A stretch of DNA of 64,000 nt from Mesobacillus boroniphilus JCM 21738 (GTDB lineage: Bacteria; Bacillota; Bacilli; Bacillales; Cytobacillaceae): NCBI RefSeq assembly GCF_000517385.1, contig NZ_BAUW01000006.1:1-64000 (forward strand), in the 5' to 3' direction. The position numbers and the translations under genes are program-made. Under the pieces are notes generated by a model. It did no database searches, had not been told where the DNA came from, and saw only the letters and a program-made list of their open reading frames with translations. This document shows positions 1 to 9,544 of the stretch, one piece after another. Each line of letters begins with the position of its first letter. Positions within the stretch are counted from its first letter, which is position 1.

Positions 1-93
1 TTTCTCAGTCAATTTACAAAGTTGTAATCAATCCTTAATATCAATCTATTACCATATAATTATTAACTTATATGAAAGTCGAGGGGATTTGGG

Positions 94-342
94 ATGTTAA
101 AGGATCCTTGTAAGGATTACGGCTTCGTGATTCAGCTTATTAGAGAGGGAAGAGGAATGTCACAGGATGAATTGGCAATGAGGACAAGGACGACTCGCAG
201 GTTCATTCAGGATACTGAATCAGGCAAGGTGTTCCCAAGTGATGGATTCATCGCTGCTTTAGCTTCTGCTCTTGAAGTATCATTCATCGAATTAAAGGAA
301 AGAATCTGGTGTGATGAGCCAGAAAAATGCGTCAAATGGTAA
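94..342 (+). CDS. Small XRE-family HTH regulator
   Basis: An 82-residue protein that is almost entirely one Cro/C1-type helix-turn-helix domain. Residues 11-65 carry the usual pattern: a first helix around IQLIREGRGMSQDELA, a turn, then a recognition helix around TTRRFIQDTESGK, and the closing LASALEVSFIEL helix. It is preceded by a GAGGGG ribosome-binding site and followed by a strong terminator, so it is a single-gene unit just ahead of the arr genes. Two Cys (C5 and C79-region) exist but no clear metal site. Whether it controls the arr operon is only inferred from position. Confidence 0.8.
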   Translation: MLKDPCKDYGFVIQLIREGRGMSQDELAMRTRTTRRFIQDTESGKVFPSDGFIAALASALEVSFIELKERIWCDEPEKCVKW

Positions 343-366
343 AACTTGAATAAGGCAAATGCTCTG

Positions 367-413
367 TCAGTAAATTCCCTACAAAAGATTAGGGGATTTA
401 CTGATATTTTTTT
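367..413 (+). terminator. Intrinsic terminator after the XRE gene
   Basis: A 14-bp stem (367-380 with 391-404, one G-T pair) closes a 10-base loop and is followed by a T-rich tract. It separates the XRE gene from the arr operon. Confidence 0.85.
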
Positions 414-475
414 GCCCTAAATATCTGATGATAGGAGTGTAGTTAATGTATTTAATCGATAAGGAGGTCAAGGAA

Positions 476-1396
476 ATGGATTTTCACGCATATTGGGATT
501 ATCGTGTCGCGCTTGATTTATTTCTTGGCGGTGTTGGTATCGGAGTTTTCCTGCTAGCAGCCTATTTCAGTCTTGTATTCAAGGAGAAATCATTAAAGGT
601 CACGAGGCTAGGGTTTATTCTTGCGCCGGTATTAGTTGGATTGGGAGTGTTCGCGCTTCTTACTGAATTGGGTAAGCCATTCCGGATGCTGTCGACATTC
701 ATCAATGTCAACCCTACGTCCGTTACATCTTGGGGAGGTTTCCTTCAGACGATATTCATCATGCTGTCTTTCGTAATCTTTTTGGTGGTATGGAAGTATA
801 AACAAAATGCCTATCAAATGGGACTTTTTAAAGGATTAGTAATTGCTGGTTCGGTGTTCGCACTGGCTGTAGGGATCTACCATGGACTTCTGCTTATGTC
901 ACTAGGAGTTCCAGGCTGGGCAAACGGCTTGATACCGGTCATGTTCCTGGTTTCCTCAATCCTGTCCGGAAGCAGCGTGCTGATGGTTGTTGAAGCAGTT
1001 TTCATGAGGTCGATCATTACGAGGAGCAAGGAAGCGTACTCAGAAACAGCTGTATCCTCAGATGCTCAGGTTTTCACATATTCGAAACTATTAGTCTCGC
1101 TAGTCGGGATTCAGGCATTGCTTATCCTGACATGGAGAATCAGCATTAACTCAGCTGGAACAGAAGCAATCATTGCCTATCAGAATTTGATCAGCCACTT
1201 CGGGGTGTATTGGTGGATCTTGGTTGTAACGATCGGACTGGTGATTCCGCTTGCGATTGCTGGCTATTCAACACTGAAAAAGATAAAAATGAACTTTTAT
1301 ACAGCAATGGCCTTTACTGCTATTGTCTTGATCGGAAGCTATGCCTTCAAGCATATCATCCTATATTCAGGCCAGATTCCGCTGGCTGGATTGTAA
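476..1396 (+). CDS. arrC: NrfD/PsrC-family membrane subunit of arsenate reductase (ArrC-like)
   Basis: A 306-residue polytopic membrane protein of the NrfD/PsrC family, which takes electrons from menaquinol and passes them to the Fe-S subunit. It has about eight hydrophobic helices and starts with the HAYWDYRVALDLFLGGVGIG segment typical of the family's first helix. An in-frame ATG exists 30 bases earlier, but the perfect AAGGAGG at 461-467 fixes the start at 476. It is the first gene of the operon and lies 27 bases ahead of the catalytic subunit. The order C-A-B-D is one known from respiratory arsenate reductase loci of Gram-positive bacteria. The family is certain; the arsenate role comes from its neighbour. 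Confidence 0.88.
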   Translation: MDFHAYWDYRVALDLFLGGVGIGVFLLAAYFSLVFKEKSLKVTRLGFILAPVLVGLGVFALLTELGKPFRMLSTFINVNPTSVTSWGGFLQTIFIMLSFVIFLVVWKYKQNAYQMGLFKGLVIAGSVFALAVGIYHGLLLMSLGVPGWANGLIPVMFLVSSILSGSSVLMVVEAVFMRSIITRSKEAYSETAVSSDAQVFTYSKLLVSLVGIQALLILTWRISINSAGTEAIIAYQNLISHFGVYWWILVVTIGLVIPLAIAGYSTLKKIKMNFYTAMAFTAIVLIGSYAFKHIILYSGQIPLAGL

Positions 1397-1423
1397 TCGA
1401 TTTGAAAAAGGAGGTCTTTCAAA

Positions 1424-3966
1424 ATGGGAATTTCACGTAGAGGTTTTATAAAAGCAACTGCAGTAACCGGTGCTACTGTTGCTGGTTTGTCAGCGAATAA
1501 GCCGATGCTGACGGCATTTTCTGAAACAGACAAAAAAGGGCAAATAGCTGAAAGCGGGAAATGGATGGCATCGACCTGCCAGGGATGTACATCATGGTGT
1601 CCTGTCCAGGTGTATGTCGAAAACGGCAGGGCGATCAAGGTAAGAGGAAATCCTAACTCTAAAGGTAACCACGGCAAGATCTGTCCAAGACCGCATCTGG
1701 CCATCCAACAGCTATATGATCCAGATAGAGTTAAGGTTCCTATGAAGCGTACTAATCCCAAAAAAGGGCGCAATGAAGATCCTAAGTTTGTGCCAATCAG
1801 CTGGGAAGAGGCCATTGATGCAGTTACCGATAAGATGATGGAATTGCGCAAGAGCAATGAAACACATAAATTTGCGCTATTCAGAGGACGTTATACCGGC
1901 GCTGCAGATATTTTTTATAAAGCATTGCCGACCATTTTCGGGTCACCAAACAATATTTCACATAGCGCAATCTGTGCCGAAGCAGAGAAATTGGGACCAT
2001 ATATTACGGAAGCATATTGGGACTATCGTGATTATGATTTAGAGCATACAAGATATGTCCTCATGTGGAGCACGGATCCAGTATCATCAAACAGACAGGT
2101 ACCACACGCCATCAGCATGTTCGGGAAAGTCCTGGATCAGGCAAAGGTCGCAGTCATTGACCCTCGTCTTTCCGCAACAGCTTCCAAGGCCGATGAGTGG
2201 CTGCCGGTCATTCCAGGCCAGGACGGAGCATTGGTTTCTGCCATTGCCCACGTAATTTTAAAAGAAGGAATCTGGAACCGTGAATTTGTCGGTGACTTCA
2301 AGGACGGCGAAAATCTATTCGCAAAAGGATCAGCAGTTGATGAAGCTGCTTTTGAAGAAAACAAAACGTACGGAATCGTTAAATGGTGGAATCTTGAACT
2401 GAAGGACCGCACGCCTGAGTGGGCTGCTGAAATTGCTGGTGTACCGGCAGAGCAGATTTACCGTGTTGCCAGGGACTTCGCTGAAGCTGCGCCAAGAGCA
2501 ATTTCATGGCTTGCACCAGGTTCTGCGATGCAGATTCGCGGCGGCTATACTTCAATGGGTGCGCATGCGTTAAATGCCCTTGCAGGATCTATTGAGAATA
2601 TCGGCGGTACGAACCGCGGTGAAAAAGTTCCATTACAAGATATACCGGAACTGGATGCATATCTTGACGAGATAGCCAAGAAGGGTAAAAAGAACGAAAA
2701 AATCGACCAGCGCGGCCGGATTCAGTTCCCTGCATTTGCAAAAGGAGAACTGCACAAAGGCGTAATCACGAACAATGTGGCCGACGGTATCCTGAATGAG
2801 GATCCTTACGACATCAAGATGGCAATTGGGTATTGGAATAACTTCGTCTTCTCTTGTACCGGAGCACAGCGATGGGAAAAGGCGATGGAAAAAATACCGT
2901 TCTATGTACACATCACGGTAAACCCGGCGGAAATGACCCAGTATGCAGACATTGTTTTACCTGCCTGCCACCAGCTTTTCGAAAGATGGGGAGTTATAAA
3001 GAGCAAGCAAAATATGAATGCTTACGGTTCCATTCAACAGCCTGTTGTCGAACCACTTTGGGATTGCAAGGTCGATGAAACAGAAATTGGCTGGCTAATA
3101 GCAGAAAGCCTTGCGAAAAAAGGTTTCTCCAATTTATACGACTACTACCGAAATGAATTTGCCGATCCGGAAACAGGTAAGAAGGCAACGAATGAAAAAG
3201 AGTTCAATTTAGTTGCTACGAAGTTTTATCGAAAAAACTCTGGCACCCATCTGAAGAGAAGAAGGGCGACCAAATCAGCAGCTGGCAGGAATTTGTCGAC
3301 GTGGGCGTCTGGAACGCGAAGCGGACACCTTATAAGAAGCATTGGGAAGAGGGCTTTGAAACGGCATCAACGAAATTCGAATTTTACAGTGAAACATTGA
3401 AAGCCCTGTTAGATGAGCATGCAAAAGGCCATAACACAAGCATCGACAAAGTCATGGAAGCGATGAAGTATGAGGCAAGAGGCGATCTTGCTTTCGTTCC
3501 ACACTATGAAGAGCCGATTCGTTATGGTGACGAAAAAGAATTCCCGCTTATCTTCACGGAACATCGTTCACGACTTAACCGTGAAGGCCGCTCCGCCAAT
3601 ACAACCTGGTACCAGGAATTCAAGGATGCAGATCCAGGGGATGAAAAATGGGATGACGTAATCAAGGTCAATCCGATAGATTGCAAGAAATATGGAGTCA
3701 AGTCAGGTGACAGGGTCAAGGTGACGTCAGTACAGGGCTCCATTGAAGTCACAGTAAAAGAGTGGGAAGGAACACGGCCAGGAGTTGCGGTCAAGTGCTA
3801 CGGCCAGGGCCACTGGGCGTATGGAAGAATCGCAACGATGGATTACCAGAAGAAAATCGCCCGCGGAGGCAATAATAACGAAATCCTTCCGAGTGATTAT
3901 GAACATTTAAGCGGTTCAACTGCCCGTCATGGCGGCCTGGCCCGAATTAAGATCGAGAAAATATAA
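1424..3966 (+). CDS. arrA: Respiratory arsenate reductase catalytic subunit ArrA (one frameshift)
   Basis: Molybdopterin oxidoreductase of about 847 residues, the usual ArrA length. It begins with a twin-arginine signal (SRRGFIK, residues 4-10), then a CX2CX3C cluster (CQGCTSWC) with a fourth Cys in KICPRPH that binds one 4Fe-4S centre. The segment RGRYTGAADIFY (near residue 155) and HSAICAEAEKLGPY (Cys184, predicted Mo ligand) agree with my recollection of Shewanella ArrA, as do the C-terminal stretches VPHYEEPIRYGDE and CYGQGHWAYGR. It reduces arsenate to arsenite outside the membrane. The reading frame breaks at the A6 run 3232-3237: one more A restores a continuous protein (KLWHPSEEKKGD...). 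Probably a sequencing error. SrdA-type selenate reductase is a less likely alternative. Confidence 0.9.
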
Positions 3967-3985
3967 TCTGCTGGAGGTGTGAAAA

Positions 3986-4669
3986 ATGACTAAATACGGA
4001 ATGGTAATAGATTTGCATAAATGCGTAGGCTGTGCTGGATGTTCGATCGCCTGCAAGAATGAGAATAACGTCGATACTGGAATGTTTTGGGCTCATTACT
4101 TCCATGAAACGAAGGGAAGCTTTCCAAACGTAAACTATAAATATGTCCCGACTCTCTGCAATCACTGTGAAGATGCAGCTTGTGTAAGGGTTTGTCCGAC
4201 ACAGGCGATGTACAAGGATGAAAACGGACTGACACTCCATGATCCGGATAAATGCATTGGCTGTAAAAGCTGTATGCATGCTTGTCCATACGGAGTTATC
4301 AATTTCAACAAAAACAAACCGCATCGCCGCTGGGAAGAAACGGCAGCTGCCATCAAGGGCGGCACAGCGACCAGTAAAGAACTTCAGGAAAAAACAGGTC
4401 AGCAGCTGCCTTACTACAATGCTGACCGTGCCTTTACTTATGAAGGCATCAGAAGCAAGGGAATCGTTGAGAAATGTACTTTCTGTGACCATAGAATCAA
4501 AGATAATTTGAAACCATACTGTGTTGAATCCTGCCCGGCTGATGCACGTACATTCGGAGACTTGGACGATCCGAACAGCGATATCAACAAGGTGCTGGCT
4601 CAGTATAGCAGCCAAGTATTGAAACCGGAAAAGGGTACAAAGCCAAGAGTATTTTATGTAAGAGGATAA
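3986..4669 (+). CDS. arrB: 4Fe-4S electron-transfer subunit ArrB
   Basis: A 227-residue DmsB/PsrB/NrfC-type ferredoxin subunit. Cys motifs lie in order: CVGCAGCSIAC near residue 12, CNHCEDAACVRVCP near 58, CIGCKSCMHACPYG near 90, then CTFCDH and CVESCPADAR in the C-terminal third. This is the four-cluster arrangement of the family. It shuttles electrons from ArrC to ArrA and should be exported with ArrA on its Tat signal, since it has no signal peptide of its own. It starts 19 bases after arrA with GGAGGTG ahead of the ATG. Confidence 0.92.
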   Translation: MTKYGMVIDLHKCVGCAGCSIACKNENNVDTGMFWAHYFHETKGSFPNVNYKYVPTLCNHCEDAACVRVCPTQAMYKDENGLTLHDPDKCIGCKSCMHACPYGVINFNKNKPHRRWEETAAAIKGGTATSKELQEKTGQQLPYYNADRAFTYEGIRSKGIVEKCTFCDHRIKDNLKPYCVESCPADARTFGDLDDPNSDINKVLAQYSSQVLKPEKGTKPRVFYVRG

Positions 4670-4688
4670 AAGCAAGGGAGTGGTTTAA

Positions 4689-5300
4689 ATGGTCACGATG
4701 CAGACTGATTCTTTGATTTCAAAGCGGGCAGAGATATACCGATTGCTGTCGTTGTTGTATAAAGAACCTGGCGAAGATTTAAGTCTTTTCGTTCATCTTC
4801 TCAAAGAGACAATAAAGGAAACGGATGATGAAGAACTTTTGGGAATAAGTGATGAAATGAACGGCATATTCGCGGATGAGAATCAGAGTCTTACAGATTA
4901 CGAAATTGAATACGCCAGACTGTTTGTTGGACCATTTAAACTCCTGGCGGCTCCTTACTCATCTATCTATTTAGAGGATAAGTGGGAGGTCATGGGGAGG
5001 TCCACCCAAACAATTGAATCGTTTTACCAGCGCGGCGGACTTTGTGTCCAGGCGATGCATTCAAAACCAGCAGATCATATCAGCATCCAGTTTGAGTTCA
5101 TGTATTACCTGAATTTCAAACTGATTGAGACAGGGGATCTGGAGTATCTCGAACTGCAAAAAGAGTTCTTGTATCGGATCCTGACCCATTGGATCCCGAA
5201 ATTCAATGCCGCTATCCAGGAACATGCTGAACTGGCAATCTATAAACATCTCGGCAATCTCACCGAAAGGTTTATCAAGCTGGATTATTCTTCGCTTTAA
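4689..5300 (+). CDS. arrD: TorD/DmsD-family molybdoenzyme chaperone ArrD
   Basis: A 203-residue all-helical protein of the TorD/NarJ/DmsD family. These proteins hold the Tat-tagged apo-catalytic subunit until cofactor is inserted. The family's acidic surface and the YARLFVGP and APYSSIYLE segments (residues about 77-101) are present. It follows arrB by 19 bases in the same operon, so ArrA is its likely client. Start is the ATG after AAGGGAGTGG. Confidence 0.88.
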   Translation: MVTMQTDSLISKRAEIYRLLSLLYKEPGEDLSLFVHLLKETIKETDDEELLGISDEMNGIFADENQSLTDYEIEYARLFVGPFKLLAAPYSSIYLEDKWEVMGRSTQTIESFYQRGGLCVQAMHSKPADHISIQFEFMYYLNFKLIETGDLEYLELQKEFLYRILTHWIPKFNAAIQEHAELAIYKHLGNLTERFIKLDYSSL

Positions 5301-5324
5301 AAAGTGGATTGGAGGGACAGGGCA

Positions 5325-5915
5325 ATGTTATTAGTGGACCATCTTATGACAAAATGGCTTGAAGCAAAGCGCCTGAAGGTTGACCCGCAGCGCTGTGTGC
5401 GCACAAGGAACCGCTTCTCGGCTTGCAGCAAATGCACTGATGCTTGTCCTGTCTCTGCTATTTCTCTAGAGAATGGGCTTAGCGTGATGGAGGATGCATG
5501 CTCAGAATGCATGAAATGCACGTCGGTCTGTCCATCCGAAGCCCTATATGATGAGAAATATCTTTCCTATTTCACCGAAATGCCCAGCAGGGAAGTTATC
5601 TCTTTTTCTTGCGATCATGATCGAAGCAATGAATCACATATCAGGCTTGCGTGTTTGGCACAGCTCGATACAGCCTTGCTGATGCACGCATTCCAAAACA
5701 GCAGCCACGTGAACGTGCAGTTCCGCGAAGAAAGATGCAGGCAGTGCAGCAAATATGATGCTAGCCTTATGACTTCAATAAAGAAAACGATTCATAATTT
5801 TAACAGCATGCGCAGTCAAGAAGTCGAGGTTACTTTTAACGACAAAAGCCAAAGCGATAAAATGGAAAGAAGCTATACCCGCAGGGACCTGATCACTTTT
5901 TCTCGAAAAAAATGA
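5325..5915 (+). CDS. 4Fe-4S ferredoxin-type protein, arr operon accessory
   Basis: About 196 residues. The N-terminal half holds two ferredoxin-like Cys clusters (CSKCTDACPVSAIS and CSECMKCTSVCPSEA); a third, shorter Cys group (CRQCSKYD) lies near the middle of the C-terminal half. No signal peptide or membrane segment, so cytoplasmic. GGAGG at 5311-5315 supports ATG 5325 rather than the in-frame GTG at 5304. Its stop overlaps the start of the next Fe-S gene (ATGA), implying translational coupling. A role in electron supply or cofactor maturation for the Arr enzyme is inference; I do not recognise a named family beyond 4Fe-4S. Confidence 0.8.
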   Translation: MLLVDHLMTKWLEAKRLKVDPQRCVRTRNRFSACSKCTDACPVSAISLENGLSVMEDACSECMKCTSVCPSEALYDEKYLSYFTEMPSREVISFSCDHDRSNESHIRLACLAQLDTALLMHAFQNSSHVNVQFREERCRQCSKYDASLMTSIKKTIHNFNSMRSQEVEVTFNDKSQSDKMERSYTRRDLITFSRKK

Positions 5916-6353
5916 CGAATAAGGTTGTTTCGCCGCTGATTCCCGAAGAGGAAGAAGTAGAAAATCTGAGGATTTCCTTTAAAAAAAGGCCCCAAGGCCA
6001 CGGTCTATCATCGGATTCTGGATAAAAGTAAGAACGATTTGAGTTCCTATCAAACTTCTGATAACCTGCAGACCATGCAGCTGGCGTTCACTGAAACGTG
6101 CAATGGCTGTGGAGCATGTTCCCGGGTTTGTGGAACAGGTGCTTTGAAATTCACTGATGATGACGAAACCGTCAAGGCTGTTTTCGAGCCGATACTCTGC
6201 AATGGATGTGGGTCATGTATCGATCTTTGCAGGAGAAATGGATTGGAAAGAGTCGACGATGATATAGATCTAAAACAATTCCTTGCGAATCAGGAGCAGA
6301 GCATATTTTATCGGAAATATAAGGCTGCAGCCAATGTGGTGAGCAGCATCTGA
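5912..6353 (+). CDS. Second small 4Fe-4S protein of the arr operon (one frameshift)
   Basis: Reads from ATG 5912, overlapping the previous stop by four bases, into the downstream frame that encodes two ferredoxin motifs (CNGCGACSRVCGTGAL and CNGCGSCIDLCRRNG). The frames are joined if the A7 run at 5981-5987 is really A6, giving RISFKKGPKATVYHRILDKS across the junction and a protein of about 146 residues. Without the correction a TTG start at 6039 would give 104 residues carrying both clusters. Cytoplasmic, function unknown; it resembles small ferredoxin partners of molybdoenzymes. Confidence 0.7.
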
Positions 6354-6414
6354 GTTCCTCAGGGTACTGTGAGGAATGTGAAGGAAACATGACTGTATAA
6401 AGGATGTGAGTAAA

Positions 6415-6606
6415 ATGCTTTCGAATATCGGTATCCCCGGATTGATCATCATCCTGGTTCTGGCGCTGATGATTTTGGACCAAAAATTGCCGGAAATCGG
6501 CAGGGCCGTCGGCAACACGTTAAAGGAATTCAAGAAAGCGACGAAAGAACTGGCAGCAGATGAAATAGAAGAAGTGAAAAAAGAAGCTAAAACCGATCAT
6601 GCATAA
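6415..6606 (+). CDS. tatA: TatA-type twin-arginine translocase component
   Basis: A 63-residue protein with the classic TatA plan: a short N-terminal membrane helix ([16 protein letters not shown]), the hinge, an amphipathic helix ([22 protein letters not shown]) and an acidic, charged tail. AAGGA at about 6399 favours ATG 6415 over GTG 6406. A dedicated TatA at the end of the operon makes sense because ArrA carries a Tat signal; no tatC is present in the window. Confidence 0.9.
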   Translation: MLSNIGIPGLIIILVLALMILDQKLPEIGRAVGNTLKEFKKATKELAADEIEEVKKEAKTDHA

Positions 6607-6693
6607 ACTTCGGCAGCGCATAATTTGGGGCTGTTTTTTTTGTCTATTTTGTGTTGTTTTCATACGAAGCCTCCTTTTACAAGGTAGCCACGA

Positions 6694-6713
6694 TATAATT
6701 TATACGAACGTAT
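6694..6713 (+). promoter_or_regulatory. Probable -10 box and short inverted repeat before the sensing module
   Basis: TATAAT at 6694-6699 is followed by ATACG-AA-CGTAT (6702-6713). A convincing -35 at 17 bp is not visible, which would suit an activated promoter. The repeat could be an operator near the transcription start. Tentative. Confidence 0.4.
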
Positions 6714-6740
6714 CCAACACCATTGATGGAGGTTAAAAAC

Positions 6741-7664
6741 ATGGTAATCAGAGCTTATATGATTCCTATTTTATTTATATTGGTGATCAGCGGCTGCCAG
6801 CAGGGAGTACAGCAATCAAATATCACCCTTTACACTGATAAAGCGGAAGCTTCTCCATCCAAAGAAATCGATCCCCACCAGGAAAAAATCACTGTTGCGC
6901 TTGCTTCTGTCATCTCTCCTAAAGCTTCCCTATCAAAATATGATTATTTGCTAGAGTACATCGAATCCCAAATCGGCAAGAAGGTTGAGATTGTCCAGCG
7001 GCAGACATATAAGGAAGTAGATAGCATGCTGAGGACAGGGGAAGTGGATTTCGCCTTCATTTGTTCTCTTTCTTATGTCATCGGTCTGGAAAAAGGATAT
7101 ATTGCGGATGTAGCAGCGCCGGTTGTGAACGGGAGACCTTTTTATCAGTCCTACACAATCGTCAATCAGAACAGTACGTATGAGACCCTGGAAGATTTGA
7201 AAGGGGAAAAATTCGCTTATACTGATCCATATTCTTACACAGGCAGACTGAGTATGCTAAGCCAATTGAATAAGGAAGGGGAAACTTCAGAAGGTTTCTT
7301 TGGTGAAACCTATTTTACTTATAGCCATGACTACTCGGTAAAAGCGGTTGAATTGGGGATTGTCGATGGGGCAACCGTGGATGGTGCCATGTTTGACCAG
7401 ATGCTGGCAACAGAACCTGAATTGAGTGCGCACATCAGGGTCATCGGAACGGGAGATGAAGCAGGCACGCCGCCGGTTGTGGCCTCAAAAAAAGTCGACT
7501 CGAAGAAAGTTGAAGCCTTTTCTGAGATATTATTCAATCTGGAAAATCACCCTGAGGGCAGGCAACTGTTGAAGGAATTGGGTGTCGATCGGTATGTCCC
7601 AATCAATCAGCAGGACTATCAAGTAATCAGACAGGATTTATATCTGTTGGGTGAAGACCTATGA
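6741..7664 (+). CDS. PhnD-like periplasmic-binding lipoprotein, oxyanion sensor candidate
   Basis: A 307-residue lipoprotein (lipobox LVISGC, lipidated Cys about residue 18) followed by a phosphate/phosphonate-binding (PhnD-type) fold: ITVALASVISPKASLSKYDYL opens the domain and TPPVVASKKVDSKKVEAF lies in the second lobe. There is no ABC permease or ATPase beside it; instead its stop overlaps the start of a histidine kinase. PhnD-like proteins paired with kinases (AioX in arsenite oxidase loci, similar genes in arr loci) act as oxyanion sensors, so binding arsenate or arsenite and signalling to the kinase is the best guess. GGAGG at 6728-6732 fixes the start at 6741. Confidence 0.82.
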   Translation: MVIRAYMIPILFILVISGCQQGVQQSNITLYTDKAEASPSKEIDPHQEKITVALASVISPKASLSKYDYLLEYIESQIGKKVEIVQRQTYKEVDSMLRTGEVDFAFICSLSYVIGLEKGYIADVAAPVVNGRPFYQSYTIVNQNSTYETLEDLKGEKFAYTDPYSYTGRLSMLSQLNKEGETSEGFFGETYFTYSHDYSVKAVELGIVDGATVDGAMFDQMLATEPELSAHIRVIGTGDEAGTPPVVASKKVDSKKVEAFSEILFNLENHPEGRQLLKELGVDRYVPINQQDYQVIRQDLYLLGEDL

Positions 7665-9544
7665 AAAAGCTTAAGCAAAGGTTAATCGATTTTTTATCGA
7701 GTGTTTCGATTGAGCTTAAAATCTATGGAATGGTCTTGATCGTTGTCCTGATGGTGACAGTCATCAGTCTGATTGTCGTACGGATTTCAATATCCAATAC
7801 ATTGACAATGCAAATTGAAGACAGGGCCAAATCAATCAGCAGCGATATCGCCTCAAGAAGTGTGGACCCTCTCCTGACCCATAATATTTTCGCGCTGCAA
7901 AGCCTTATTAATGACACAATGAACAGTTATGAGGATATTGAATATATCTTTGTCTTGAATAAAGACGGTGAAGTGGTTGTGCACTCCAATGAAAAAGGCA
8001 ATATCAGCCTGGATTTACTTGAAGCGAATCAGGTGAAAACGGATAGCGATATACTGGAGACAAATGCAAAGAAGCTTTATACAGACAAGGGAGTGGTTTT
8101 TGATTCCGCATCGCCGATATTTCCGGATTTAGGAGGGACGGTGCGGGCGGGATTGACTGAGCAGTCCCTTAATGAGGCACTGATGAAGGTAACGAACCAG
8201 ATGATTTTCACGATGATCGGAGTCATGCTTTTATCAGGGGTCATTGTCTTCGGCTTGACGAGGATTCTGACGATCCCGATTTCAAACCTTGTCCAGCTGG
8301 CGAATAAGGTTTATTCGGGAAATCTTACTGAGAGAATACGCACCTATCCAAAAGATGAGATCGGGAAATTGACAGCTTCATTCAATAAAATGCTCGACTT
8401 TCTTCAAAAATCAGAAGAAGACAAAGAAATATATATCAATAAAATAAATAATCGAAACAAAGAGCTCACTCTATTGAATAGTTTGTCACAGAACTTTAAG
8501 GATCACGTCCAGTTGGAAGCAACACTCCAGTCTTTTGTAAAGCAATTGGTCCAGGAACTTGACCTGAAAAGTGCGTTCATCGAAATTGACTGTAAGGAAA
8601 CGAAAGAGCGGTACTTTAGTCATACCTCTTCATGTGCGATTCATTGCACCCATTTCAGCCCAGACCTTTACACATGCTCAAGGTCGGAGAAGGAGGTATA
8701 TGCCTTCCAGCTGAAAACAGGGAAAGGAAATGATATCGGGAAAATCATTATCTGCAGTACCTCACAGCTTGACGAACCATTTCTTAAAATCCTTGCTTCG
8801 CTGGCAACCCAGCTTTCTGTAGCAATTGAGAACCTGGAGCTATGGAAAGAGGTCAAGAAAAAAGAAGAAGTTCGCATGATGTTGCTAGAAAAAATCATTC
8901 ATGTGCAAGAAGATGAGCGAAAGAGAATCGCAAGGGAACTTCATGATGAAACAAGTCATTCACTTTCATCGATGCTTGTGGAATTGAAGTTGCTTGAAGA
9001 AGGCGATGCTCAGCATAAACAAAGAACAATTCAAAAGCTCAGGTCACTGGTGCGGCAAACGATTGAAGAAGTCCATCATATGGCGTGGCAGCTCAGGCCT
9101 AGCATTCTTGATAAATTTGGGCTGAAGGTAGCGATTGAACGGTATGTCGAGGAATTCAGGAAGACAACGAATATCGATGCCGACCTGGTGATTAACGGTA
9201 CCTTTAAATCCTTGAATCCGGGACTGGAAACTGCGATATTCAGGCTTGTACAGGAATCGCTCACAAATATCACCAAATACGCAAAAGCAGATAATGTCAG
9301 CATTATTGTCCTTTCATCTGGCCAGCAGGTTTCGGTGGTCATTGAAGACGATGGTGTTGGTTTTGATACCCAGTCTGTGCTGGGAAATGATCCTTCCAAA
9401 GAACACCTTGGCCTGCTTGGAATGCATGAAAGAATTGCGCTCTTGAATGGGACGCTTCATATTGAATCTGCAATTGGCGAGGGAACGACAGTTTTAGCAA
9501 AAGTTCCTCTCTTAACGGATAGGAGTGAAGTCAATGTCAGCTAA
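7661..9544 (+). CDS. arrS: NarL-family sensor histidine kinase (ArrS-like)
   Basis: A 627-residue membrane kinase. A first transmembrane helix (about residues 20-43), an extracellular sensor to about 175, a second helix (about 178-200), HAMP (about 200-255), a coiled coil, a GAF-like domain (about 275-395), a HisKA_3 dimerisation domain with the phospho-accepting His428 in RIARELHDE, and a HATPase_c domain with DDGVGF and LGLLGM. The GAF region has a Cys group (SSCAIHC, then TC nine residues on). Its ATG overlaps the upstream lipoprotein stop and its 3' end overlaps the response regulator start, so the three form one sensory unit. Arsenic sensing is inferred from context. Confidence 0.85.
   Translation: MKKLKQRLIDFLSSVSIELKIYGMVLIVVLMVTVISLIVVRISISNTLTMQIEDRAKSISSDIASRSVDPLLTHNIFALQSLINDTMNSYEDIEYIFVLNKDGEVVVHSNEKGNISLDLLEANQVKTDSDILETNAKKLYTDKGVVFDSASPIFPDLGGTVRAGLTEQSLNEALMKVTNQMIFTMIGVMLLSGVIVFGLTRILTIPISNLVQLANKVYSGNLTERIRTYPKDEIGKLTASFNKMLDFLQKSEEDKEIYINKINNRNKELTLLNSLSQNFKDHVQLEATLQSFVKQLVQELDLKSAFIEIDCKETKERYFSHTSSCAIHCTHFSPDLYTCSRSEKEVYAFQLKTGKGNDIGKIIICSTSQLDEPFLKILASLATQLSVAIENLELWKEVKKKEEVRMMLLEKIIHVQEDERKRIARELHDETSHSLSSMLVELKLLEEGDAQHKQRTIQKLRSLVRQTIEEVHHMAWQLRPSILDKFGLKVAIERYVEEFRKTTNIDADLVINGTFKSLNPGLETAIFRLVQESLTNITKYAKADNVSIIVLSSGQQVSVVIEDDGVGFDTQSVLGNDPSKEHLGLLGMHERIALLNGTLHIESAIGEGTTVLAKVPLLTDRSEVNVS

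Noticed and set aside
1424-3966. Two separate proteins from the split arrA, or a programmed frameshift at the A6 run
   Set aside because: The second half has no ribosome-binding site or sensible start, one added A restores a continuous ArrA, and many unrelated genes in the window show the same kind of break.
1424-3966. Arsenite oxidase-type ArxA or selenate reductase SrdA instead of ArrA
   Set aside because: Several internal and C-terminal stretches agree with ArrA as I remember it, and arsenic resistance genes follow. A tree would settle it; SrdA remains the main alternative.
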